NCBI GenBank assembly: GCA_027493875.1
Contig: JAOSJX010000023.1
Location: 248,001-312,000, forward strand
Length of the DNA: 64,000 bases
Direction of reading: 5' to 3'
From: Deltaproteobacteria bacterium
Lineage (GTDB): Bacteria > Lernaellota > Lernaellaia > JACKCT01
The notes under the pieces are model-generated. The model did not search any database. It was not told the DNA's origin and was given only the letters and a program-made list of their open reading frames with translations. Both the position numbers and the translations under genes were made by a program. Below, piece by piece: positions 46,555 through 57,404 of this stretch; position 1 is the first letter of the stretch, and each line of letters begins with the position of its first letter.

Positions 46555-47427
46555 CGGCGCCGTCGCGGCGGGTGTCCTCGTTTATAACGCGGGGGAAGAC
46601 CTCGCTCGGTGCGTCGATTCGTTGCGCGCGCTCTTTCCCGTTGAGCGCATTTTCGTCACGGACAACGCCTCATCCGACGATGCGGCGAGCCTGCTGCCGC
46701 CGGAAATACGGGTCTCACGAAACGCGACGAACATCGGATACTGTGCCGGGATGAATGCGCTTCTGCGTTGGGCGAAGCGGGAAGGCGCCGAATTTTTGCT
46801 CTCCATCAATCCGGATGCGACGATCGACGAGCGATCCGTTCGCGTCCTTTTGGACGCCTGCGGCGAACAGCGCGTCGCGCTGGCGCATCCGAAGATTTTG
46901 CGGAGGGACAGTGGCGTACTCGATGGCGCGTACGGCGAAATAACCTGGCGCCACCTCGCGGTCCGGATGCTGGGGGAAGGCGTGGCGGACGCGCCGCGGT
47001 GGGATAAAAGAAAATTCGTTCCGTTTGGACATGGCGCATGCTTCGTCGCGAGGATCGACGCGGTGTTCGCGGTCGGTGGATATGCCGAGGAGTTTTTCGC
47101 CTACCAAGACGAGGCGGAGCTGGGACGGCGGCTGGCCGCCGCGGGGTGGCGCATCGTGTACGAACCGCGCGCACGCGCTTATCATCACGGGCCGTGGGGA
47201 AATACCGATCGGGAACATCTCAAAAAGTATTTCTTGGCGCGCAACAGCGTCTTGCTGCTAAAAAACACGGCCGGTGGTATCACAAGATGAAATTCGCCTT
47301 TTTTCTTGCCGCGGCCGTGATGTTCCGATATGGTCCGCCCTCCATCGTCGGCGGCGCCGCGTCGCGGGCGGTGATGCGTGGGTGGCGGGACGGATTCGCG
47401 GGCCGAAGAACACTTCCGAAAGGTTGA
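46547..47427 (+). CDS. Glycosyltransferase family 2 (rhamnosyltransferase-like)
   Basis: This GT-A enzyme has AGVLVYNAGEDLARCVDSLR, FVTDNASSDDAASLLPP and NATNIGYCAGMNALLRWAK, the usual N-x-G-x-x-x-x-x-N motif. FLLSINPDATIDERSV provides the D-x-D-like site, and RHLAVRMLGE to GGYAEEFFAYQDEAELGRRL the acceptor region. YFLARNSVLLLKNTAG precedes a break near 47275, after which FFLAAAVMFRYGPPSIVGG and a GLxDG-like tail complete a family-length protein of about 293 codons. GTG 46547 overlaps the previous gene by eight bases. Confidence 0.85.
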
Positions 47428-47437
47428 GTCCACAGCA

Positions 47438-48758
47438 GTGAGCGGTAAACCTCGCTACGTGATTCTCGGCGCCGGTCTGGCGGGCCTGACGACGGCGGAT
47501 CTTCTCACCCGCGCCGGATACGAAGCGACCTGTCTCGAAGCGCTCCCGGAAGTCGGCGGCCTCGCGCGCAACATCAATTTTAAGGACCATTTGTTCGACA
47601 TCGGCGGCCACCGCTTCTTCACGGACGATGAGCGCGTCGCGGCTTATGTTCGCGACTTAATGGGCGACGAGCTGCTCGACGTCGTTAGAAAAAGCCGGAT
47701 TCTTCTGCGCGGCAAATTCGTCGACTACCCGTTGCGCCCGATGAGTGCGCTCGCGGGGATTGGTTTTCTGAAGTCGCTGCACGTGCTGGCCGGATACGCG
47801 TGGGTACAGTTGGCCGCGCCGGGCGACCAGTCGAACTTCGAAAGTTGGGTCGTCCGGCGATTCGGAAAACCGCTTTACGACGTTTATTTCGGCCCCTACA
47901 CGCAAAAGGTCTGGGGCGTCGACCCGATCGAAAATCAGCGCGGTGTGGGCCGCGCAACGCATCCAACTTCTCTCGCTCACGCAGGCGATCAAAAAAGCGC
48001 TTTTTGACGGCGGCGGTTCGCCCAGAACCTACGTCTCGAAGTTTTGGTATCCCCGGCGCGGTATCGGGCGCATCACGCAACGCGTGGCGGACCGCGTCCG
48101 CCGGCAAGGTGGCGTCATCAAACTCTCGCAACCAGTGGAAAAAATCGAGAAGATTGAGACGGGCTATCGCGTCCACGCGAAAGGCGAACAATTCGAGGCC
48201 GAACGCGTCGTCTCGACGATACCGGTTCCATTGTTGGCGCGGTTGCTCGGCGAATCCGTCGATAAAAGCCGTTTGGCTTATCGCTCGTTGCGGTGCGTTT
48301 TTCTGCTGGTAAACAAAGATCGCGTGACGGACGACACGTGGATCTACACCCCCGATCGCGGAACGATCTTCGGGCGTATCCACGAACCGAAAAACTGGTC
48401 GCCGGAAATGGTGCCGGGCAAGGGTACGAGCCTTTGCTTGGAAGTGTTTTGCACGGAAGGCGACGAGCTCTGGAATTTGCCGTCGGACGAGCTTCATCGC
48501 CGCTGCGTCGCCGATCTGGAGCGTCTCGGCTTTCTCCGCGCCGACGAGGTCGGCGACGCGCACGATATCAAGGTCAAAAACGCCTATCCGGTGTTTCTGG
48601 TCGGGTACGAAAAAGACCTTGCGCAAACGGCCGATCGCATCGCCCGTCATGACGGCGTTTATCTCGTCGGCCGGACAGGCGCTTACACGTATATCAACAT
48701 GGACCAGGTCATCGCCGACGTCCTGCGCCTGGCGGATCGCCTCGTCGACGGCGCGTGA
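47438..48758 (+). CDS. FAD-dependent oxidoreductase (UDP-galactopyranose mutase/protoporphyrinogen oxidase-like)
   Basis: This flavoprotein of about 440 codons has the dinucleotide-binding start YVILGAGLAGLTTADLLTRA and CLEALPEVGGLARNINFKDH. FDIGGHRFFTDDERV is typical of the UGM-like amine oxidoreductases found in polysaccharide loci. After a break near 47945 come FWYPRRGIGRITQRVADRV, VVSTIPVPLLARLL and the C-terminal YLVGRTGAYTYINMDQVIAD. The substrate is unknown; sugar or lipid intermediates are likely given the glycosyltransferase neighbours. GTG 47438 is the start. The next gene follows one base after its stop. Confidence 0.82.
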
Positions 48759-48759
48759 C

Positions 48760-50107
48760 ATGGGACGTCTTCTCGGCTCGGCGCACCCGGGACGCCTTGT
48801 CGTATTAACCTCCGCGTCCTTCGCGTTCGCGCATCTCGCCGGACTTCTGCTTTGGTCCGGCCTCGGCGAAACGACGCCATCGCGCCGCGCAGTCTGCTGA
48901 TCGCCGCCGCCGCCCTTATCATTTGGACATTACTCGCGCTGTTCCGCGTCGATCGCGAAACGCACGGCGGCCGGTGGCTATCCAAACTGGCCGAAGGAAA
49001 GAGAACCCGCGCCGCTTGCTTCTTCGTGCTGGGGATGGCGTGGATTGGCGTCGCGCGATGGATGATCCCCTGGAATGACGAGCACAGCAACGTGGCCGCC
49101 GCGAACTATCTGTTTCAAAACGGCTTCGTGAAATATTTTGCGAACTACGCGCAAATCAACGGCTGGCTCGGCCCGCATCACCCGCCGCTGCTGCCGCTGG
49201 CGTACGCCGGTTTGTACGCGTTGTTCGGAGCGAGCATCGGCGTCGGACGCGCCTTCGCAATCCTTTGCTCTCTTCTCGCGGCTTTCGTCGCCGATCGCTG
49301 GATACGCGGCCGATTCGGCGCCCAAACGGCCGTCGCCGCCCTCGGTCTGCTTGTTTCGATGCCCCTTGTTCTGTTCACGGGCGCGGCCTCCATTCTGGAC
49401 GCGCCGTTCTGGCTCGTCTTTACGGCGTGCGTTGTGGCCTTCGATCGCTATCTGACGACACGTCAGGAAGGGATGCGCTCTTCTGCGGGGCCATTCTGGG
49501 ACTGGCGATCGGGTGCCGCTATAATGGTCTCTTATTACCACCGATCTTCGCCGCGCTTCTTCTCTTTTCAAAGTCGGACCGCGAACTTCTTCGCAAACCG
49601 GCGACCTACGCCGTATTCACTCGTTCCGGTGGCGCTCCTCACGCCGTGGTTGATCGGCGCCGCATTGAGCGGAACGCTTGGTGTGCAGTTCAAGCAGATC
49701 CCTGAGTTTTCTTTTGGTCGCGATTATTCGGCCCGGCGGCGCCCATTATCTGGGGACGGTGATCGTCCCGCTGGTGCCGCTGCTCGTCGGGCTTTGGAAT
49801 CTCCCCCGTCTGGGCCGGCGGCGGCCGCGCGCTTTGGGGGGATAGCGATGGCAACCCCGCGTCGCGGCGCGTCGTTCTTATCGTTTGTCTTTATGTCCTT
49901 CTCCTCCTCCTTTCCCTTCCCAACCCGCGGTACCTTCTGTCGATGGCGCCGCTTCTCGCCGTTCTCGGCGCACGGCAGGTGGTCGCGGTCGAGGAAAAAG
50001 AAGGACGCGGCGCGGAAATTCTTCTTTTCGTCGTCGGCTTGAGCGTCATTCATGGGCTCCTGGTGCTCGTCGAAACCTCCGCGGACCGTGTGTACTTTTT
50101 CTATTGA
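48760..50107 (+). CDS. GT39-like integral membrane glycosyltransferase, heavily frameshifted
   Basis: This very hydrophobic protein of about 449 codons has many predicted helices (for example LTSASFAFAHLAGLLLW, SLLIAAAALIIWTLLALF and LPLAYAGLYALFGASIGVG). The first periplasmic loop, WNDEHSNVAAANYLFQNGF, with the acidic Asp-Glu pair and GPHHPPLLPLAYAG, is the GT39/ArnT-type catalytic region. The C-terminus reads LLSMAPLLAVLGARQVVAV. At least six frame breaks are needed (about 48890, 49480, 49570, 49640, 49710 and 49840). It would transfer a sugar from a polyprenyl phosphate donor on the outer side of the inner membrane. Confidence 0.75.
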
Positions 50108-50187
50108 CGCGAGTAAAAAAAAAGTACGGGGCGTCCTTGACACGCTTTTCTTCGCGTTGAAGATGTTTTCCGAGGAGTTTTGCCATC

Positions 50188-51745
50188 ATGACACCGTTTC
50201 GAAACGAACCGCTCACGAATTTCGCCGACCCCAAAAACAAAAAGGCCTTCGAAAAAGCCCTGGCCGATGTCGAGGCGCCGGCTCGGCAAGAAACATGCGT
50301 TGGTGATCGGCGGCAAGGAGGTCAAACCCGCCTCCACGTTCACCAGCATCAATCCCGCGCGGCCCAGGCAGGTGATCGGCGCCTTCGCGAAAGCCGGCGC
50401 CAAGGAAGCGCGTCAGGCGCTGGACGCCGCGTGGGCGGCTTATCCCGATTGGGCGAACGCGCCGGCGCGGCGGCGCGCCAAGCTGCTTTTCGATACCGCC
50501 GCGCTGATGCGCGAACGCAAACATCTTCTCTCTGCGGGTATGGTCTACGAGGTCGGTAAGACCTGGGTCGAGGCCGACGCCGATACGGCGGAGGCGATCG
50601 ACTTTCTTGAATTCTACGGAAGACAGGCGATTCGCCTTCAAGGCGAAACCCAACCCTGCGGTCAAATTCACGATGAGTTGTCGGAAGTCTTTACATTCCG
50701 CTCGGCGCCGGCGTCGTCATTCCGCCGTGGAACTTCCCCGTCGCCATCCTGACGGGCATGACCTCCGGCTCCATCGTCGCGGGCAACACCGTGGTGCTCA
50801 AACCGTCGAGCGATTCACCGTTCGTGGGAAAGCTTGTTTTCGATCTCTTCGTCGAAGCGGGCATGCCGCCGGGCGTCATCAATTTTCTGCCGGGAAGCGG
50901 GGCGACGGCGGGAGAGGAACTCGTTACCAACGCGAGAACCCGTTTCATCGCGTTCACCGGGTCCATGGAAGTCGGCCTCGGGATCGTCGAAAAAGGCGGG
51001 CAAAACCGGGGAAGGGCAAATCTGGATCAAGCGCGTTATCGCCGAGATGGGCGGCAAGGACACGATCGTCGTCGACGAGAGCGCCGATCTCGACGCCGCC
51101 GCCGCGGGCGTCAGCGCCTCGGCCTTCGGGTACACGGGCCAGAAATGCTCCGCCTGCAGCCGCGTGATCGTTCACCCGGCGGTGTACGGCGCGTTTAAGA
51201 AAAAACTCCTGAGCGTGGCCCAGAAGATCAAAGTGGGAAATCCCGCCGATCCGAAAAACGCCATGGGGCCGGTGGTGAACAAAGCGAGCCTCGCGAAATG
51301 CCTGGACTACGTGAAGATCGGCAGGAGAGACGGCAAGCTGCTGCTTGGCGGCAAGACCGTCGAAAACAACGGCGGCCATTTTCTCCAGCCGACGATTTTT
51401 GAAGATATCGCGCCGGGCAGCGCTATGGACCAGGAAGAAAATTTTCGGCCCCGTCCTGGCGATTATCAAGGCGGACGGCGATTTCAAGGAACTCATCCGC
51501 GTCGCCAACGCCACGCGATACGGGCTCACCGGCGCCGTGTTTTCGAAAGATCGGGAACATCTCGAATACGCGCGAAATCACTTCCACGTCGGCAATCTGT
51601 ATCTCAACCGCAAATGCACCGGCGCCCTCGTCGACGTCCACCCCTTCGGGGATTCAACATGAGCGGCACCGATTCCAAAGCGGGCGGAAGCGACTATCTT
51701 CTTCTGCTGACGCAGATGAAATCCGTCAGCGAAAAACTCGTCTGA
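50188..51745 (+). CDS. pruA: L-glutamate gamma-semialdehyde (P5C) dehydrogenase, frameshifted
   Basis: This aldehyde dehydrogenase of about 519 codons oxidises glutamate semialdehyde, the open form of P5C, to glutamate. It shows [20 protein letters not shown] and [20 protein letters not shown], then [19 protein letters not shown] and [29 protein letters not shown] (catalytic Glu region) and [18 protein letters not shown] with the catalytic Cys follow. The C-terminus, [20 protein letters not shown], is characteristic of PruA/RocA. Breaks are near 50280, 50690, 51000, 51440 and 51655. The flavoprotein complex downstream fits as the proline dehydrogenase. Confidence 0.88.
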
Positions 51746-51747
51746 GC

Positions 51748-53114
51748 ATGCCGCCGCGCGCCGCATGCCGCCTGGATGCGCCGGTCAACCGGCCGGCGGA
51801 GCGTCGTGTGCCGATTCGTTTTCGATTCGAAGGGGAAACGCTGAGCGGTTACGCGGACGAACCGCTGGCGGTCTCGCTGCTCGGCGCCGGCGTCGACATC
51901 ATGTCGCGCAGCATGAAGTTCCATCGCCCGCGCGGCGCTTTCTGCCTTTCCGGCTGTTGCGGCAATTGCCTGATGCGCGTGGACGGCGTGTCAAACGTCT
52001 TCGCGTGCAAAACGGCGGCGCGCGACGGCATGAGCGTTTTTCGCGAGCCCGGGTTTCCGAGTGCGGATCACGATTTGCTCCGCGTGTTCGACGTCGCGTT
52101 TCCCAAGAAGCTGGACTACCACCACATGTTCACCGGAAACCCGGCGATCAACCGCCTGTTTACGGGGGCGACCCGTTGGTTTTCCGGGGCTCGGCGGATT
52201 GCCGGAAAAAAATTACGGACGACAAGCCGACCATCCGCGATCTGGAGCCGGACGTCCTGGTGATCGGAGCCGGTCCCTCGGGAATCGCCGAGGCCCTTGC
52301 GTTCGCGCGCCGCGGAGCAAAGGTCGCTCTGCTCGAGAGTGCAGCGCACGTCGGCGGCCACCTCGCCGAGTTCATGGAGCCGGTCTTCGGCAATCCCAAC
52401 GGATGGGAATGGGCGAAGGCGATGCGTCGTGAATTGGAGGCCGCGCGCGTCGATGTCCGGCTGAACGCCGAAGCGATCGGGCGGTTTGAGGAACACTTCT
52501 TTGTCGCGTGCGATGAACGCGGACTGTTACGGACGCGGGCCGATCGCGTGATCGTGGCGACCGGCGCTTACGATCAAAACGAGTTGTTCGCCGACAGCGA
52601 CCGGGCCGGTGTCTATTCGGCGCGCGCCTTCTCGAAGCTTGTCGCGCTCTATGGCGTCTTGCCCGCGCGCAATGTGCTGATTGCCGGGAGCGGCGATTTC
52701 GCCGTTTCCTTGGCGCTGAGTCTGCCGGAACTCGGCGCCCGCGTGGCCGGCGTGGTGGAAAAGGGCGGAGCGCTTCGTGCCGCGCCGGCGCTTGCCGAGC
52801 GGCTGAGAAGCACGGGGACGCCGGTTTTCTTGCGTCACCGCGTGACGGCCGCGGTTGGTTGGAACCGGGTCAAGAGCGCACGCGTCGCGGCGGTCGATGA
52901 AGGCGAGGGCGAAATAACAACACGGTGCGATGCGATCATTGTCGATGCGCCGCGCCAACCGAGCTGGGAGATCGCGTCTCAGGCCGGGGCCGACGTCGGT
53001 TTCGTCAGTGAACGCGGCGTGTTTCAAACGCGGTGCGACCCCGGAGGCGCGACGAGCCAACCTTGGCTGTTTGTCGCCGGCGAAGCCGCGGGCGACGAGG
53101 TGCGCCTTGGCTAA
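51748..53114 (+). CDS. 2Fe-2S/FAD dehydrogenase alpha subunit (SoxA/HcnA-HcnB-like)
   Basis: The N-terminal 110 residues form a plant-type 2Fe-2S domain: FRFEGETLSGYADEPLAVSL, then FCLSGCCGNCLMRVDG (C-x4-C-x-x-C-like cluster) and a fourth Cys in FACKTAA. After a frame break near 52212, a two-dinucleotide-binding flavoprotein follows with VLVIGAGPSGIAEALAFARR, VGGHLAEFMEP, VIVATGAYDQNELFA and VLIAGSGDFAVSLALSL, ending FVAGEAAGDEVRLG. The architecture matches sarcosine oxidase alpha or the HcnA/HcnB fusion seen in opine, proline and cyanide-producing dehydrogenases. It is two bases after pruA, so L-proline is the likely substrate. Confidence 0.8.
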
Positions 53115-53394
53115 AACGATGATCTGCCATTGCGAAGACGTTCCGGAGTCTGAAATTCGCGAAGCCGTTCGCGCGGGCTACCGCGACCTGGAAAGCCTGA
53201 AGCGTTATCTGGCGATCGGGACGGGCGCGTGCCAATCGAAATCGTGCGTCGCGCACATTGCGAAAATTCTTGAGTCGGAGTCGGGCGCGTCGCAAAACGG
53301 CGCCGCTCCGTACGTCAGCCGCCCGCCGATCTACCTGACGCCGCTGGGGCATTTTGCCGGCGTGGATACGAAAGCGCGACGTGATGAAAGCTAG
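53107..53394 (+). CDS. BFD-like 2Fe-2S protein, gamma subunit of the dehydrogenase
   Basis: This small protein of about 95 residues begins with MICHCEDVPESEIREAVRAG (C-x-C) and has IGTGACQSKSCVAHIAKILE (Cys-x4-Cys), the four cysteines of a bacterioferritin-associated ferredoxin-type cluster. The later residues (APYVSRPPIYLTPLGHFAG) resemble C-terminal segments of HcnB and octopine dehydrogenase subunits, in which the BFD-like domain is normally fused. TTG 53107 overlaps the alpha gene by eight bases and has a GAGG site; ATG 53119 is an alternative. It probably carries electrons between the alpha and beta flavins. Confidence 0.8.
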   Translation: MAKTMICHCEDVPESEIREAVRAGYRDLESLKRYLAIGTGACQSKSCVAHIAKILESESGASQNGAAPYVSRPPIYLTPLGHFAGVDTKARRDES

Positions 53395-54521
53395 AGTCGT
53401 CATCGTCGGCGGCGGCGTCATCGGTCTGTCCGTCGCCTATCATTTGTCGCGTCTCGGGTGGCGCGACGTTGTCGTGGTCGAGCGAGACCATTTGAACGCG
53501 GGCGCGTCGGGCCGCTGCGGCGGCGGCGTGCGCGAGCAATGGTCGAGCGCCATGAATATCGATCTGATGCGCCGTTCCATCGAACTCTTTCGCGATCTCG
53601 CCGTCCGGACGGGAGAAAATATCTGGTTTCGCCAGGGAGGCTATCTTTTTCTGGCGAAGACGGAAGAGCAGGCGGCGTCGCTGGAAACGAGTGTCCGGCT
53701 TCAAAACGACCACGGCGTGCCGACGCGTCTGCTGTCGAAATCGGCCGTCCGCCGTCGTTGTCCGTACTTGAACACCGAGGACGTGATGGTCGGTACGTTT
53801 AATCCGAACGACGGAACCTTGTTTCCTTTCTCCGTCGTCTGGGCCTACGCGCGCGCCGTAGCGGACTACGGCAATACCGTCATGACGCACACGCGGGTCA
53901 CGGGCATCGAGCGCGAAGGCGATCGAATGATCGCGGTGCAAACCGACAAGGGGCGCATCGAAACGTCTTTTGTCGTCAACGCAGCGGGCGCGTGGTCGCC
54001 CGAGATCGGAAATATGGTCGGGATCGACCTGCCGAACCATCCGGAGAAACACGAAGCGATCGTGACGGAAGCGCTGCGGGGGTTCCTCGGTCCGGAATCT
54101 CGTCCCCATGGACTCGGGTCTGTACGTCTCGCAAACGATGCGCGGAGAAATCTACGCGTGTCTCGGCGTCGATAAAGGCCCCGCGAAATCCTACACGCCC
54201 ACGTTCCGTTTTCTGACGACGATCAGCCGCTTGATGATCGATCTCATCCCGCGTTTGGCGAACGTCAAAATCCTTCGCCAATGGGGCGGCTTCTATGACA
54301 TTACCCCGGACACGAATCCGATTCTCGGCCCGATGGTGAAACTTCCGGGTTTCATCCAGTGTCACGGATTCATGGGGCACGGCTTCATGATGGCGCCGGT
54401 GATCGGCGAAGTGCTGGCCGCATGGATGGACAGCGGCCGAACGCATCCAGTTCTCGACGCCTGCGCGCCCGAGCGTTTCGCGCGCGGCGGGTCCACGCGA
54501 GAAAGTATGATCATCGGATAA
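53384..54521 (+). CDS. FAD-dependent oxidoreductase, beta subunit (DAO/SoxB-like)
   Basis: This D-amino-acid oxidase-fold protein of about 379 codons begins VVIVGGGVIGLSVAYHLSRL, followed by VVVERDHLNAGASGRCGGGV and FRQGGYLFLAKTEEQAASLE. FPFSVVWAYARAVADYGNTV, VVNAAGAWSPEIGNM and the C-terminal GFYDITPDTNPILGP with FMGHGFMMAPVIGE are typical of SoxB/HcnC-like subunits. One break near 54095 joins two frames. It overlaps the BFD gene by 11 bases. As catalytic subunit with the alpha and gamma proteins it would oxidise a secondary amine, most plausibly proline. Confidence 0.86.
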
Positions 54522-54585
54522 ACCGCGCGGTGGACAATGCGGGTCCTCTTCCCTTAGCGTGAGATGTGACGCCAATTCCGTTGGA

Positions 54586-55348
54586 GTGAAAAAAGTGCGC
54601 ACCTGTTGGATTTTTATCGCCGTCATGGTGGCCGGTTGGGCCACGGCCGCCTCGGCGCAAGATCTTTATCTCGAAGAAACCTTGGAGACCCTTGCGCCGA
54701 TGGGCCAGCCGACCATGAACGGGACAATCAAAACCTGGATCAAAGACGAGATGATGCGGAAGGACAGCCTCGGCCGCGACACGGTCATTTTCCGCCCGGA
54801 TAAGAAAGTCGCTTGGATGATCCACGAGCCGAGCAAGTCATACATCGAAGTGCCGATCGCGTCGTTGAAAGAGATGACGGAAAGCACGTTGGCGCTCTAT
54901 CGGGTCTCCACGGACCCGACAACCGGTAAGCCTCAGCCGATGTTTCCGGAAAACGGGAGCGAGCCGGACGGCCGGTCCGTGGTCCTGCGACGAGGTGGAA
55001 CTCCAAGCGACGCAGGTCCTCGGCCCGGGCGTGACCAGCCGGTCCACCCAGTGCGTGACGACCGCGGCGGGGATCGGCCCGGACGTCGCCGCGCGGATCA
55101 TCAGAATTTCATTGGGTGGTGAGATCACGCCGAAAATCAAGAATGTGCTTGACGCCATCGAGTCGCTCGACGGTTATCCGGTGCTTCAGGAAACGGTGAC
55201 CGAAGCGGGCGGCCAGACGGCGCGGACGACGCTGACGTTGAAAAAAGTCGAAAAGAAAAAGATCGACAAGGCTTTGTTTGACGTGCCGGAGGGATACCGC
55301 AAGGTCGATCCCACGGCGATGCCGGGGAGGCCCGGCGCGGCGCGATGA
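54586..55348 (+). CDS. Exported DUF4412-like protein
   Basis: This protein of about 254 codons has a signal peptide (TCWIFIAVMVAGWATAASAQ). The mature protein has a beta-rich DUF4412/LolA-like pattern: TIKTWIKDEMMRKDSLGRDT, VIFRPDKKVAWMIHEPSKSY, then NVLDAIESLDGYPVLQETVT and LFDVPEGYRKVDP. Such proteins are periplasmic and of uncertain function; relatives of this fold bind lipids. A break near 54990 interrupts it. GTG 54586 starts the signal peptide; GTG 54559 is an alternative. It overlaps the next gene's start by four bases. Confidence 0.65.
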
Positions 55349-56589
55349 CGTATCGGGCTCGGTGCGCCGCCGTTTGCGTGGCCGCCGCGGCGGTTTCGTG
55401 CGCGACGGTCAAATGGGGATATTTCCGCACGAACATGAGCATGGAGGACCCCAACTTCCCCCAAATGCTCTCGGTGGTGACGGATGACCCGCCCGTCGGC
55501 GGCAATCACGTGGAAATCCTTCTCAACGGCGACCGGATCTTCCCGGCGATGCTTCGTGATATCGAATCGGCGGCGAAGAGTATTCACGTCGAAACATATA
55601 TTTTCACGAGCGACGATGTCGGCCGCCGCGTGGCATCCGCTTTGATGGGCAAGGCGCGCGAAGGGGTGGCGGTCCGCGTTCTTGTCGACGATTTCGGTAA
55701 CGGGTTGGATGATCCTCTCGCCGAGGCGATGCGAAACGCGGGAGTCGATCTTGTCGTCTTCAAACCCTTCGATTGGCGCCATCCCTCGACGGCAACCGGC
55801 GCACCCATCGTAAAATCATGGTCGTGGACGGCCGCGTCGGGTACACCGGCGGGGTGGGCTTTGACGACCGCTGGGCGGGCGACGCCGACGAGATAAATCA
55901 TTGGCGGGAAACGCAGGTGCGCGTGACCGGTCCGGTCGTTCCCCAGCTTCAGAAACTTTTTGCGGAAAATTGGGAAAGGATGACGGGAGAACAACTGGCC
56001 GGACGAGACGTTTTTCCGCCCCTCGATATTTCGGGAGACGTTTTGGCCGGCGTCGTCGGCGCATCGAAAAAAGAAGGGTGGTCGAATATTCGTGAAATGT
56101 TTCTGCTGATCCTCGCGGCCGCCCGGCGGACCTACTATATGAATATCGCGTACTTCAGCCCCGATCCGGATAGCATGCGGGCGCTCTCGGAAGCCGTGGA
56201 ACGGGGTGTTGATGTCCGCATTATCGTCTCCGGGCCGGACATCGACGTGCCGTCCAGCCGTTATCTGGCCGGAAAAAACTACAGCCGCCTCCTCAAAGCC
56301 GGCGTGCGCATTTACGAATACATGGGGACGAACATGCACGCCAAGACGGTTGTCGCCGACGGGTTGTTTGTCACTATCGGCTCATCGAATTTCGACAATC
56401 GGACCTTCAACTACAACAACGAAAGCAATCTCGTCGTCTTTGACGACAACGTCGCCGCGGCCATGGAGGAAAATCTTTGCCGCCGATCTTAAACGCTCGC
56501 GCGAAATTTCTTTTCACGAATGGGAGAAACGCCCCGGAACGGTCCGCGTCATGGAGCAGGCGGTCGGCGTGATCGAGGGGTGGATGTAG
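55345..56589 (+). CDS. Cardiolipin synthase B-like phospholipase D family protein
   Basis: This protein of about 415 codons has an N-terminal signal/lipobox-like AAAVSC and two PLD HKD motifs. The first is HRKIMVVDGRVGYTGGVGF (around 55805-55860) and the second is HAKTVVADGLF with TIGSSNFDNRTFNYNNE (around 56338-56420). VETYIFTSDDVGRRVASALM and YYMNIAYFSPDPDSMRALSE are typical of ClsB/YbhO-like synthases, which join phosphatidylglycerol molecules. Breaks are near 55790 and 56470. The SuhB-like gene follows with no gap. A role in envelope phospholipid synthesis is most likely. Confidence 0.85.
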
Positions 56590-57396
56590 ATGCCGACGAG
56601 TGAGGCGGGATTGGCGAGAGCCTTGCGCGCCGCGCGCGAAACCGCCTTTGAAGCCGGACGGCTGCTCGTCGAACGGCAGGGCGCCGCCGCCGTGTCGCGG
56701 AAAGGCGAGATCAATCTGGTGACCGAAGCTGATATGGAATCCGAAGCGCTGTGTCGCGGCCGATTGACCGCGGCGGTGCCGGGATCGGTCTTTCTGGGGG
56801 AAGAAGAGGGCGGGGCCGATCCGCGAGGCGACCTCGTCTGGGTCGTCGACCCGCTTGACGGGACCAACAACTACGCTCATGGATTGCCGGTGTTCGCGGT
56901 CTCGATCGCGCTGTGCCACCGCGGCGAAGCGCTAGTCGGTGTGGTCCACGCACCGTGCCTCGATGAAATGTTCTCCGCGGCCAAGGGCCGCGGCGCGCAG
57001 TTGAACGGCCGCGATATCCGTGTGAGTTCAGAGGACCGCCTCGGCCGCTCGATGCTCGCCACCGGGTTTCCCTACGACATCCGGACGAACAAAGAGGCCA
57101 ACAACCTGGGATACTTTTCCGTCTTCTCGAAGGAGGCACTCGGGATCAGGCGCTTTGGCAGCGCGTCGATCGACCTGGCGTGGGTTGCCATGGGCCGCTT
57201 CGACGGCTATTGGGAATTGGGGCTTTCCATCTGGGACATCGCCGCCGGCGCATTGATCGTCCGCGAAGCCGGCGGAACCGTTTCGGACTTTCACGGCGGG
57301 CCGGTTCCGAATCCGCCGGCGGAAATTCTGGCGACGAACGCCCGTATCCACGAGGCCATGCGGTGTGTCCTGGAAGGCAACACCGCCGGAGGGTAG
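56590..57396 (+). CDS. Inositol monophosphatase family protein
   Basis: This intact protein of 268 residues is related to SuhB. Metal-binding motifs are EEEGG (about 76-80), VVDPLDGTNNYAHGLPVFAV (about 91-110), and the C-terminal SIWDIAAGALIVREAGGTVS. GSASIDLAWVAMGRFDGYWE is the second family signature. Members dephosphorylate inositol phosphate or other small phosphates such as PAP or NADP; which one cannot be said. It directly abuts the phospholipase D family gene, with an ATG one base after its stop, and the HEPN gene comes eight bases later. Confidence 0.92.
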   Translation: MPTSEAGLARALRAARETAFEAGRLLVERQGAAAVSRKGEINLVTEADMESEALCRGRLTAAVPGSVFLGEEEGGADPRGDLVWVVDPLDGTNNYAHGLPVFAVSIALCHRGEALVGVVHAPCLDEMFSAAKGRGAQLNGRDIRVSSEDRLGRSMLATGFPYDIRTNKEANNLGYFSVFSKEALGIRRFGSASIDLAWVAMGRFDGYWELGLSIWDIAAGALIVREAGGTVSDFHGGPVPNPPAEILATNARIHEAMRCVLEGNTAGG

Positions 57397-57404
57397 GGGC
57401 GCGG

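Noticed and set aside
50137-50165. TTGACA at 50137 as a promoter for pruA
   Set aside because: No acceptable -10 lies at 16-18 bases; AAGATG is a poor match.
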